DNA of 39,764 nucleotides from an uncultured Pirellulaceae bacterium (GTDB lineage: Bacteria; Planctomycetota; Planctomycetia; Pirellulales; Pirellulaceae). The stretch spans positions 1 to 39,764 of the forward strand of contig CALHZT010000397.1 of NCBI GenBank assembly GCA_938040995.1. Reading direction: 5' to 3'. The notes below the pieces were generated by a model. That model saw nothing but the letters and a program-made list of their open reading frames with translations, was not told the origin of the DNA and searched no databases. A program made the position numbers and the translations under genes. Shown here in pieces: positions 1-7,174 of this stretch (within the stretch, counting starts at the first letter, position 1; each line of letters opens with the position of its first letter).

Positions 1-1533
1 CTACAGCGGCTCGGACGGAGCCTCGCCCTCCCGCCAGTCGCCGCCATTATTTTGAGTTTGTTTCTGCTTCTCATATCACCAAAAATTTCATCGGCTGACA
101 CCGCCAAACCTTCCCCGCCCAACGTTCTTCTCTTCTTTATCGATGATCTCGGTTACGGCGACTTGGGCTGTTACGGATCGACATTTTATGAAACGCCGCG
201 CATCGACAAACTGGCCGATGCGAGTGTCCGGTTCACGAATTTCTACTCGGCCAGTCCGGTGTGCTCGCCGACTCGAGCCGCACTGATGACGGGGCAGGCT
301 CCCCAACGAGTCGGCATTACCCAGTGGCTGCCTCAGCCTCATGAGAATCACCTGCCGCTCGAGCAGTTCACTCTCGGCGAGGCATTTTCGCAGGCAGGAT
401 ACCGCACCGGCTATATCGGGAAATGGCACCTGGGCCATTCGGCGGAGCACGCGCCGGACCAGCAGGGGTTTGCGTGGACGCGCTGCGTCAACAGGGCCGG
501 TCAGCCCGCGACGTACTTTCATCCTTTTGCTAGCCGGAAGAAGGATGGAGTCGGCTATTGGGATGTTCCCGACCTCGACGAGGCATCACCGGGCGATTAT
601 CTCACCGACAAATTGACGGACAACGCGATTGAGTTCCTTGGCACGACGGAAGACAAACGCCCGTTCCTGTTGTGTCTTGCGCACTACGCCGTGCATACAC
701 CGATCCAGTCACCAAAGCCGCTTGTTGAAAAGTATCGGGAGAAGCGGGCGAAAGAGTTTGGCGCGGTCGGCGACCAGGAAACACCGTTCGCAAAGGAAGG
801 GTCGTCACAAACGCGATTGCGGCAGGACGATCCGGCATACGCCGCGATGGTTGAAAATCTCGATACGAATGTAGGCCGCGTGCTCGACTACCTTGAGCAG
901 AGTGGGCAACGGGACAACACCATTGTTATTTTTACATCCGATAACGGTGGGCTGAGCACGCTACCTGGAAAACGCGAGGGGCCGACTTGTGTGCGGCCGC
1001 TTCGAGCCGGCAAGGGTTGGACATACGAAGGCGGTATCCGCGTGCCGCTTCTGATTTCCGTACCAGACTCGATCTCAGATTCGATGTCCGAGAGTGTCGG
1101 CAATACTCGTGAAAATCGCAACACTTGCGACAAGCCGGGGATCACAATGGACCTCTACCCGACTCTGCTGGACTTATGCGGATTACCGGCCAATCCAAAG
1201 CAGCACCTCGACGGCATCACGCTTGCCCCGGCAATGAAAAATGCCGACCTGTTGACTCGCCGCACGATCGCGTGGCACTACCCGCACAAGCACGGATCGG
1301 GTCACACGCCATCGAGTGCGATCCGGCATGGGAGATGGAAACTGGTGCGCCGCGCGGCATGGAAAGATCAGGCCGAATCTGTTGAGCTCTACGATCTGGA
1401 CGCCGATCCGGGCGAATCGAAAAATCTGGCCCGGACGAATGCGGACATGACGGCAACGTTAACATCGCGGTTGGATGACTGGTTGGAATCGACAGACGCC
1501 ACGAACAAAGCCGGGCGGGGTTTCGGATCGTGA
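1..1533 (+). CDS. Type I sulfatase (formylglycine-dependent), 5' end outside window
   Basis: Hydrolyses sulfate esters, probably on sulfated polysaccharides, outside the cytoplasm. The frame is open from base 1, and residues before the TTG at 52 continue a signal-peptide-like stretch (basic, then hydrophobic, ending near SSADTA), so the true start probably lies upstream of the window. The Asp-Asp metal-binding pair is in FFIDDLGYGDLG near the N-terminus. The formylglycine site is C-S-P-T-R, with its Cys codon at 262-264. The FTSDNGG metal motif is at about 930-950. The visible length (about 510 residues) is normal for the family. The stop overlaps the mobA start by four bases (GTGA), so the two may be co-translated, although no functional link is obvious. 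The substrate cannot be told from sequence. Confidence 0.93.
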   Translation, partial: LQRLGRSLALPPVAAIILSLFLLLISPKISSADTAKPSPPNVLLFFIDDLGYGDLGCYGSTFYETPRIDKLADASVRFTNFYSASPVCSPTRAALMTGQAPQRVGITQWLPQPHENHLPLEQFTLGEAFSQAGYRTGYIGKWHLGHSAEHAPDQQGFAWTRCVNRAGQPATYFHPFASRKKDGVGYWDVPDLDEASPGDYLTDKLTDNAIEFLGTTEDKRPFLLCLAHYAVHTPIQSPKPLVEKYREKRAKEFGAVGDQETPFAKEGSSQTRLRQDDPAYAAMVENLDTNVGRVLDYLEQSGQRDNTIVIFTSDNGGLSTLPGKREGPTCVRPLRAGKGWTYEGGIRVPLLISVPDSISDSMSESVGNTRENRNTCDKPGITMDLYPTLLDLCGLPANPKQHLDGITLAPAMKNADLLTRRTIAWHYPHKHGSGHTPSSAIRHGRWKLVRRAAWKDQAESVELYDLDADPGESKNLARTNADMTATLTSRLDDWLESTDATNKAGRGFGS

Positions 1534-2207
1534 GCGGCGAGCGTGTAAAATGTGCCGGAGTCATTCTCGCAGGTGGTGAGAGTCGCCGGATGGGTGTGGA
1601 CAAGGCGAGTCTCGATTTTGGCGGCGAAGCCATGCTTGTCCGAGTCGCCAGGGTTCTGTCCGCAATATGTTCGCCGATCGTCGTGGTGGCCGCGCCGGGT
1701 CAGGTGTTGCCTGCGATGCCACAAATTTCGGCCGGCGTGATAGATGTTGTGCACGATCGACAATCGGGCCGTGGGCCGATGGAAGGCTTGTCCGTTGGTC
1801 TGGCTCGGGTTGCGGCGTTGGCAATGGGGCAAGGCAATGGTGGCGAGGAATTCGCTGAAGATTTCGCTGCGTTGGTCACGACATGTGATGCGCCGCTCAT
1901 TACGGCGGCTTTCGTATCGCGGTTGCTTGAATTCGTTGATTGGGAGTCGTTTGATGCGGCGGTACCCATCGACGAAGTTCGCCGCTACCCGCTGTCGGCA
2001 ATTTACGGACCAGCGGCGCTACCAGTCATCGAGCAACGCGTTCAGGCCGGCAAGTTAAAAGTGATCGACATGCTCGACGAGATTCGCACGCGGTTTGTGG
2101 ACAGCAGTGAACTTCGAACCGCCGACCCTGAATTGTTATCGCTATTGAACATCAATTCGCCAGAAGAGTACGAATCGATCAAATCGCGGTCCGATTCACA
2201 ATTGTAG
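1530..2207 (+). CDS. mobA: Molybdenum cofactor guanylyltransferase MobA
   Basis: Transfers GMP from GTP to Mo-molybdopterin, giving the guanine dinucleotide cofactor used by DMSO-reductase-family enzymes. The 225-residue protein has the nucleotide-binding signature LAGGESRRMGVDK at residues 13-25, a GRGPMEG loop at about 80-86, the acidic TTCDAP motif with Asp near 120, and the usual C-terminal NINSPEEY. The GTG start at 1530 overlaps the sulfatase stop. Its position about 1.5 kb before the formylmethanofuran dehydrogenase genes, one of which encodes a molybdopterin-dinucleotide-binding subunit, suggests it supplies their cofactor. That link is inferred from context; MobA may serve other molybdoenzymes as well. 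Confidence 0.9.
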   Translation: MSGERVKCAGVILAGGESRRMGVDKASLDFGGEAMLVRVARVLSAICSPIVVVAAPGQVLPAMPQISAGVIDVVHDRQSGRGPMEGLSVGLARVAALAMGQGNGGEEFAEDFAALVTTCDAPLITAAFVSRLLEFVDWESFDAAVPIDEVRRYPLSAIYGPAALPVIEQRVQAGKLKVIDMLDEIRTRFVDSSELRTADPELLSLLNINSPEEYESIKSRSDSQL

Positions 2208-2713
2208 AACGTTGTTGGTAGCTTGCCATTTCATCAAAGCGTACCTTGTTCGATGCCATTGATCTGATCGACGTCTCGTAGTTCGCGCGACATGGTTACG
2301 GTCGTCCCGAAGGGGCAAAACAAATCAGTCTGGGGAACAGCAGAAGCGAGCTTGCGAGTTGGAGCGCCGCCCCAGGGATCCAGATTCCATGATGAATATC
2401 GGTCGAGCCAAAATACTCAACATCTATTCGTCCCAACCGAGGCCGGAATTGAGATGGCCAACCTTATCGATTGCGGTCTCGGATCACTTCCGAATTTTCA
2501 AGCACATTGCTCGACCACACATGCCTTAAGGTTCCGCGCACCTGGGGCGACACTCGACTCGCTTGGGCTCGTCGCGTTTGCCCCAGGCTAATTTGTTTGG
2601 CCACTTCGTGGCGATTTTTGCCTGTCATCCATGACGACTACCATATTGAATGGGTTCCCGGCGTTTACATCTGGCACGATATTCAAAAGTGATGACCGAG
2701 CTCCGGAGGGAGT
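2208..2713. other. Intergenic region with decayed palindromic repeat pieces
   Basis: No convincing gene was seen in about 500 bases. Two short inverted pairs of the type CTGGGG...CCCCAG are visible: 2330-2335 with 2370-2375, and 2541-2548 with 2580-2587. The second is followed by TAATTTGTTTGGCCACTTCG, which resembles intergenic repeat text I remember from planctomycete genomes. Open frames here have compositions typical of out-of-frame repeat DNA. Confidence 0.4.
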
Positions 2714-3046
2714 TCAGTTTCTTCCCAGTAAGAAATGTCCGAGCGCCTCGCCAATGCCGGATGCAAATCCACCCACAAAGGCAAGCAGAACGCTTGCGAA
2801 GAGTAGTGCGACTTTGTTTTCCAGTAACCAGGTGAGAGGATGTTCTTGCTCGTGTTTCTGGATCGCCTCCTCGCCTTTTTCGGTCAGCTCTGGATTTGCA
2901 ATTCCGGTATCGTCGACTTGACCGTCTACGAGGCCTCGTTTTTGCATGAGCGCAAAGAGTTTTTTCATTCCCGGGTCATTGCCGAGATCATCTCCTCGTT
3001 GGATCTTTATCAGGACGAAGGCTCTGTTAGCGGAGGTGTTTTTCAT
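2714..3046 (-). CDS. Small hypothetical protein with C-terminal membrane segment
   Basis: This 110-residue protein was not recognised. The first half is hydrophilic and charged (MKNTSANRAFVLIKIQRGDD..., then a Lys/Glu-rich helix with EKGEEAIQKHEQEHP). It is followed by a hydrophobic, Gly/Ala-rich segment at about residues 77-105 (start ALLFASVLLAFVGGF) that looks like one membrane helix or an amphipathic hairpin. Residues 30-60 (MKKLFALMQKRGLVDG...LTEKGEEAIQ) read like a small winged-helix fragment, which is weak evidence. It is divergent from the DinB gene and sits alone. The clean helix pattern and Met start favour a real gene. Confidence 0.65.
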   Translation of the reverse strand: MKNTSANRAFVLIKIQRGDDLGNDPGMKKLFALMQKRGLVDGQVDDTGIANPELTEKGEEAIQKHEQEHPLTWLLENKVALLFASVLLAFVGGFASGIGEALGHFLLGRN

Positions 3047-3177
3047 TTTTTCGTCGATTGCCCCGATTCAGCGGCTGGGTTTTCCTGAAGCGACGTGGGT
3101 GAGTGTAGAGCAATTGCCCGTATTTCGGGGCGGCGTCTGCACTCCCGCCGGAACTCACCTGATTGTAAAATCAGGTC

Positions 3178-3714
3178 ATGGCATCCACAAACACATCGGT
3201 CGAACCGTGGCAGATTGACGTCGCCAGACGGCAAATTGAATTCGCACGCGGCTATACGAAACGACTGCTTGCAGATATTGAACCTGACGAGTGGTTCCAG
3301 ATGCCGGGCGGGGCGACGACGCATATCGCCTGGCAAGTCGGCCATTTGGCGATGGCTGAGTATGGTTTGGTACTACTTCGGATGCGTGGGAAAGAACCAG
3401 AAGACAGAGAATTTATCACCAACGACTTTATTCGAAAATTCAAACGCGATTCGGTGCCATCGAACGACCCGGCGGCTTATCCTGTGACGGATGAGATTTT
3501 GACCGTATTCGACGCAGTCCATGCGAAAGCGATGGCAGAGATCGGCGGATTCACGCCGGAGCAGCTGAACGAGCCACTACCGATGCCGACGGCGGCTTAT
3601 GAAACGAAGCTTGGATCGCTGTTATTCTGCGCGACGCACGAGATGTTGCACGCGGGGCAGATTGGATTATTACGGCGGTTGCTTGGTAAAGAACCGATGG
3701 GACCATTGGGTTAG
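3178..3714 (+). CDS. DinB-superfamily protein (putative metal-dependent)
   Basis: A 178-residue four-helix-bundle protein of the DinB/YfiT-like superfamily. The three metal-ligand histidines expected for the fold are visible: His56 in the VGHL segment, and His154 and His158 in HEMLHAGQI. Family members include thiol-dependent transferases and many proteins of unknown role, so no reaction can be assigned. Start ATG at 3178; the next gene, ftr, begins about 50 bases after the stop on the same strand. Whether it belongs to the C1 cluster or merely sits in it is unclear. Confidence 0.85.
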   Translation: MASTNTSVEPWQIDVARRQIEFARGYTKRLLADIEPDEWFQMPGGATTHIAWQVGHLAMAEYGLVLLRMRGKEPEDREFITNDFIRKFKRDSVPSNDPAAYPVTDEILTVFDAVHAKAMAEIGGFTPEQLNEPLPMPTAAYETKLGSLLFCATHEMLHAGQIGLLRRLLGKEPMGPLG

Positions 3715-3765
3715 GATTGCGGGAGCAACTGTCCTGCGATCTTCGATCGAAACAGAGTGAAACTT

Positions 3766-4716
3766 ATGACAGAAACAGACCAGACAGCAGTCGACCAGCT
3801 AGCAATGGTCGACAACACCTTTGCCGAAGCGTTCCCGATGGCTGGCGCACGGTTGATCATTACGGCCGACGATCAGGAGCTGGCGACGATCGCCGCGAAC
3901 GAATTCTGCGGCAACGCGTCGAGCGTCATCGGCTGTGACGCCGAGGCCGGCGTGGAACGAATGATGACGTCGGATCAGACTCCCGACGGGCGACCGGGCG
4001 TTTCGGTGTTGGCTTTTTCGTTCGGCAAAACGGGGCTCGCATCCGCCATCGCGGCTCGAGTCGGCCAGAACGTGCTGACTTGTCCGACGACAGCATGCTA
4101 CGACGGGTTGCGCGATGCCGGGATTGAGATTCCCAAAGACAAGCGTATCAAAATTGGTGGGCAGCTTCGCTTTTTCGGCGATGGTTTTCAAATTGCCAAA
4201 AAGCTTGACGACCGACGATTTTGGCGTATCCCGGTGATGGATGGCGAGTTTCTCTGCGATGAGGAGTTTGGTACGGTCAAGGGCATCGGTGGCGGCAACC
4301 TGATCTTGTGCGGTGCATCGGGCCCGGCGACTTTGGCTGCCGCCCGTTCGGCTGCCGAGGCGATCCGTGAAGTTCCCGATGTGATCATGCCGTTTCCGGC
4401 GGGCATTGTGCGGAGTGGTTCGAAGGTCGGATCGAAGTACGCCCAGCTCAAAGCGAGTACGAATCACAAGTTTTGTCCGACATTGCGAGGCCAGGTTGAA
4501 ACCGAGTTGCAGGACGGCGAGAACGCAGTTTACGAGATCGTGATCGACGGTTTGTCGGAGTCGGCGGTTGCGAGGGCGATGCAAGCCGGCCTGGATGCGG
4601 CGATTCGGGCGCCGGGGATGTTGCGAGTGACGGCTGGGAACTATGGTGGGGAACTCGGCCCGCACCATTTCCATTTGTTACGTTTGGAAGAGAAAGTCAC
4701 CGGCCAGGGTGCGTAG
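3766..4716 (+). CDS. ftr: Formylmethanofuran:tetrahydromethanopterin formyltransferase
   Basis: Transfers the formyl group between tetrahydromethanopterin (H4MPT) and methanofuran; called Ftr in archaea, FfsA/FhcD in bacteria. At 316 residues it is close to the family length of about 300. The N-terminal AFPMAGARLIITA, the FCGNASSVIGCDAEAG segment, the SFGKTGLASAIAARVGQNVLTCPTTACYDGL block and the closing ITAxNYGGxLG-like ending are all family-typical. I chose the ATG at 3766; an in-frame GTG at 3757 would add three residues. It opens the C1 cluster and is followed, after a stem-loop, by fwdD, the small ORF, fwdB, fwdA and fwdC. In methylotrophs this protein is a subunit of the formyltransferase/hydrolase complex, so a physical complex with the Fwd subunits is plausible. 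Confidence 0.93.
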   Translation: MTETDQTAVDQLAMVDNTFAEAFPMAGARLIITADDQELATIAANEFCGNASSVIGCDAEAGVERMMTSDQTPDGRPGVSVLAFSFGKTGLASAIAARVGQNVLTCPTTACYDGLRDAGIEIPKDKRIKIGGQLRFFGDGFQIAKKLDDRRFWRIPVMDGEFLCDEEFGTVKGIGGGNLILCGASGPATLAAARSAAEAIREVPDVIMPFPAGIVRSGSKVGSKYAQLKASTNHKFCPTLRGQVETELQDGENAVYEIVIDGLSESAVARAMQAGLDAAIRAPGMLRVTAGNYGGELGPHHFHLLRLEEKVTGQGA

Positions 4717-4767
4717 GCCAAGCGGTACCTGAAGAAAATTGCCAACCCTCAACCTCGGACCCTCGGA

Positions 4768-4825
4768 CCCGACGCGTGAGCGAGGGACCCTGCCGACAAG
4801 TTTTGCCCCTCGTTCACGCGTCGGG
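4768..4825. repeat. 19-bp inverted repeat (stem-loop) between ftr and fwdD
   Basis: Arms 4768-4786 and 4807-4825 are complementary over 19 positions, with a single G-T pair at 4780/4813, and enclose a 20-base loop. The core reads CCCGACGCGTGAGCGAGGG. In RNA it would be a strong hairpin, but no U-tract follows, so it is not a classic terminator. It may be a REP-like dispersed element or a processing/attenuation site inside the operon. Confidence 0.75.
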
Positions 4826-4861
4826 TTATGATGACACCACGGACACCGGTTCAAAGAGACA

Positions 4862-5245
4862 ATGACAGATCAACCTACCAGCTCGCCCAGGCAGTTCCTC
4901 CTCAATCCGACTCGATCGGCCCAGCAGGGCGTCCATATCAACATCGGGAAGTTCGGGCCGGAATACGAGAAGATCGTGACCACAATGGAGATCCATCCGG
5001 ACGATATGGCGGAGCTTGGCGTCGTCGATGGTGACTGGATCGTTGTAAGTACCGACGTTGGTTCGGCTGAGTTTTGTTGCAAGTCGGGGAAGGTGCCGGT
5101 CGGAATGCTGGTCGTTCCTTACGGCCCGCCGACTTGCAAATTGATGAGCGGAGATACGGGCGGAACCGGGATGCCTCTATCCAAAGGTTGGGACGTAACG
5201 GCGGAAAAGATTGAAAAACCCGCTCAATCTCCGAATGAAGATTAA
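4862..5245 (+). CDS. fwdD: Formylmethanofuran dehydrogenase subunit D (molybdopterin dinucleotide-binding)
   Basis: A 127-residue, single-domain protein of the molydopterin dinucleotide-binding family. In archaeal Fwd/Fmd it forms the cap that holds the bis-MGD cofactor over subunit B. Visible family features are the IHPDDMAELGVVDGDWIVV block (residues about 43-61), a beta-strand VSTDVGSAEF, and the closing VPYGPPT...DTGGTGMPLSKG segment (about 88-109). In the methylotrophic formyltransferase/hydrolase complex this subunit is, as far as I recall, absent. Its presence therefore argues for a metal-cofactor enzyme here. ATG start at 4862, after the stem-loop. The small ORF and fwdB follow. Confidence 0.88.
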   Translation: MTDQPTSSPRQFLLNPTRSAQQGVHINIGKFGPEYEKIVTTMEIHPDDMAELGVVDGDWIVVSTDVGSAEFCCKSGKVPVGMLVVPYGPPTCKLMSGDTGGTGMPLSKGWDVTAEKIEKPAQSPNED

Positions 5246-5328
5246 TCTTTGGAGCGTGGTAGCGTTTCCGTCGATGAAAATGAAATCAAAGGTTACGAAC
5301 GCATTTGCGATCTGGTAGAATCAGCAAC

Positions 5329-5532
5329 ATGACAATCGACAATCAAAATGGCAGAAATGCCACCGACCCCGCCACTCCGGTCGACATGGCCGGCCCGGAT
5401 TCGCCACATTTTCGTGCCGAACCGGTCTCGTCGACAGACCCGACCGACGTTGCGGCTTGGGAAGAGGTCGCTGACGGGCGCTTTATGCCTCGCCGTGTTC
5501 GCGGTAGCTGTCAGGGTCGTGCGCTTGGCTGA
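5329..5532 (+). CDS. Small hypothetical protein inside the fwd cluster
   Basis: A 67-residue protein starting at ATG 5329 (an upstream in-frame start at 5305 would add eight residues). It has no domain I can name. The first 40 residues are Pro/Asp/Thr-rich and probably disordered. The C-terminal end, about EEVADGRFMPRRVRGSCQGR plus ALG, is compact and basic and looks like a conserved tail. It lies between fwdD and fwdB in the same direction, with 83 bases before and 65 after. It could be a small accessory or assembly protein for the complex; that is inference from position only. Confidence 0.5.
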   Translation: MTIDNQNGRNATDPATPVDMAGPDSPHFRAEPVSSTDPTDVAAWEEVADGRFMPRRVRGSCQGRALG

Positions 5533-5597
5533 ACCTTCACGGTTCCGTCGTCCGGTTCGGACGAGTAGCAATAACTTGCAAACGAAAATTTCCCCAA

Positions 5598-6992
5598 GTG
5601 ATCAAGGAATCTTCGAGCCCCAATAGCGGCTCCAGCGGTAATTCCGGAAACGGAACGGAACTCAAGATCGTCAAGAATGCGACGTGCACCTTTTGTGGCT
5701 GCGTCTGCGACGACATTGAACTTCATGCGGATGATGTCCGCATTCACAAGGCAGTCAAGGCGTGCGTTCTTGGCAAGGCGTGGTTTCTGAACCATACGGC
5801 GGAGCGGAAGTATCCCGATGCGCTGATTGACGGTAAGGAAGCGACAGTCGACGAAGCCATCGAAGCGGCGGCTTATCATCTGTACAAGGCGGATATGCCG
5901 CTTGTATACGGGATGAGCAATACGACTTGTGAAGCTCAGAAAGAATGCGTCGCGCTCGCGGACCAGCTTGGTGGCTTGCTCGACAGCCACACTTCGTTGT
6001 GACACGGTCCGACCGAAATTGCCGCCCAGTTGGGCGGAAAAGTAACGTGCACGCTGGGCGAAGTCAAAAATCGAGCTGACTTTATCATGTACTGGGGTGG
6101 GAATCCTGCGGAGTGTCATCCGCGGCATTTCACCAAGTACACGCTCATGCAAAAAAGTAAGTTCCTGCCGCGCGGTCGCAAAGATCGCACGATGGCACTG
6201 GTGGATATTCGCGCGACGAAAAGTGCAAAGGCAGCCGACATCTTTCTGCAGGTCCGCCCTGGGAAAGACTTCGAGATGATTACGATCTTGCGGGCGATGG
6301 TGAAGGGTGAGTCGATTCCGGAATCGCAAATCGCCGAGACCGGATTGTCGCTCGAAACGCTTGAAGATCTTGTCGCCAGGATGAAAGCCGCCAAATTCGG
6401 AGCCATATTTTTCGGCATGGGCCTCTCGATGACTCGCGGGAAGCACATGAACTCGGCCGCGCTGCTCACGCTGGCTGCAGAAATGAATGCGTTCACGAAA
6501 TTCGTCGCCATGCCGATGCGTGGACACGGGAATGTGACGGGCGCCGATGTGATTATGCGTTGGCAGACGGGTTACCCGTTCGGTATCAGCTTCAATCGCG
6601 GCTATCCGCGTTATAACCCGGGTGAGTTTTCGACGGTCGATGTTTTGGTGCGAGGCGATTGTGACGCCGCGTTCATTATCGGTGCCGATCCTGGTGCAAC
6701 GATGCCTCAGCCGGCGATTGACCATCTGGCCGCGATTCCAACCATTTGCCTCGACCCGCACGTTACGCACACGAGTAAGCTTGCGAAGGTGCATATTACA
6801 ACCGCACCAGCCGGAATCGCGGCACCGGGAACGGGCTACCGGATGGACGAAATTCCGCTCCCGCTCAAACCGGCTTTGAATTCGCCGTACCCATCGGATG
6901 AAGAAGTCGTCCGCCGCATCAACCAGGCGATTGCGAAGATGCCCGACTGGATGCCTGAAGGCGAACCGCCGATGGTGTTGTCACAGGTTTAA
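5598..6992 (+). CDS. fwdB: Selenocysteine-containing formylmethanofuran dehydrogenase subunit B (in-frame TGA)
   Basis: Catalytic subunit of formylmethanofuran dehydrogenase, which interconverts formylmethanofuran-derived formate and CO2 at a Mo/W bis-MGD centre. The frame runs from GTG 5598 to the stop at 6990-6992 (464 residues) with one internal TGA at 6000-6002, codon 135. Translation continues in frame as H-G-P-T-E-I-A-A-Q-L-G-G, then the family block VKNRADFIMYWGGNPAECHP. Known FwdB/FmdB proteins have Cys, or Sec in some methanogens, directly before His-Gly-Pro as the metal ligand; E. coli formate dehydrogenase H has Sec-His-Gly-Pro. The N-terminal [4Fe-4S] motif is intact: Cys30, Cys33, Cys37 and Cys56 (CTFCGCVCDD...). 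A SECIS-like hairpin follows the TGA. Alternative reading: a Cys codon mutated to stop, giving a pseudogene; there is no other damage. Confidence 0.87.
6000..6037 (+). promoter_or_regulatory. Selenocysteine UGA codon and putative bacterial SECIS hairpin
   Basis: TGA at 6000-6002. A perfect 6-bp stem CCGCCC (6022-6027) / GGGCGG (6032-6037) closes an AGTT loop (6028-6031). Two U-A pairs can extend it past a G/A mismatch. The loop begins 26 bases after the UGA and has G in its second position. Both fit the published bacterial SECIS pattern as I know it: apical loop roughly 16-37 bases after UGA, with a G among its first two bases. A smaller competing hairpin (6005-6008/6012-6015) is possible. 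Confidence 0.75.
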
Positions 6993-6997
6993 GAATT

Positions 6998-7142
6998 GTA
7001 GAACAGTTGTCCTCAACTGTTCACGTGGAAGTAGTTCACACGCAACCATCAGAAAAAAGCAGTAGGCCTGGCAAAGTTCTACTTTCGAGCTATCTGCAAT
7101 TGCGGCGAAGCCGCCCAGAAACAATTGAGACAATTGTTCTAC
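6998..7142. repeat. Imperfect inverted repeat between fwdB and fwdA
   Basis: The arm from 6998 to about 7021 (starting GTAGAACAGTTGTC) is complementary to 7119-7142 (ending GACAATTGTTCTAC), with one base inserted and two substitutions over about 24 bases. The 97 bases between hold a small GC hairpin (GCGGCGAAGCCGCC, near 7102-7115). It begins directly after the fwdB stop and ends 32 bases before the fwdA start. It resembles a small non-autonomous mobile or REP-like element. Confidence 0.65.
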
Positions 7143-7174
7143 ATTTTTTCGCGGAGCCAAAAAGCGACTAATCA

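Noticed and set aside
2292..2591. Open frame of 99 codons after mobA
   Set aside because: Composition is not protein-like and the frame covers two palindromic repeat pieces.
5598..6002. fwdB read as a nonsense-mutated pseudogene or two separate genes
   Set aside because: The second part starts without any reasonable start signal, stays in the same frame, and the stop sits exactly at the Cys/Sec position with a SECIS-like hairpin after it.
5511..6794. Long open frame (427 codons) on the minus strand across fwdB
   Set aside because: It is antisense to clear FwdB coding sequence, is Arg/His-rich with no domain, and results from codon bias of the plus-strand gene.
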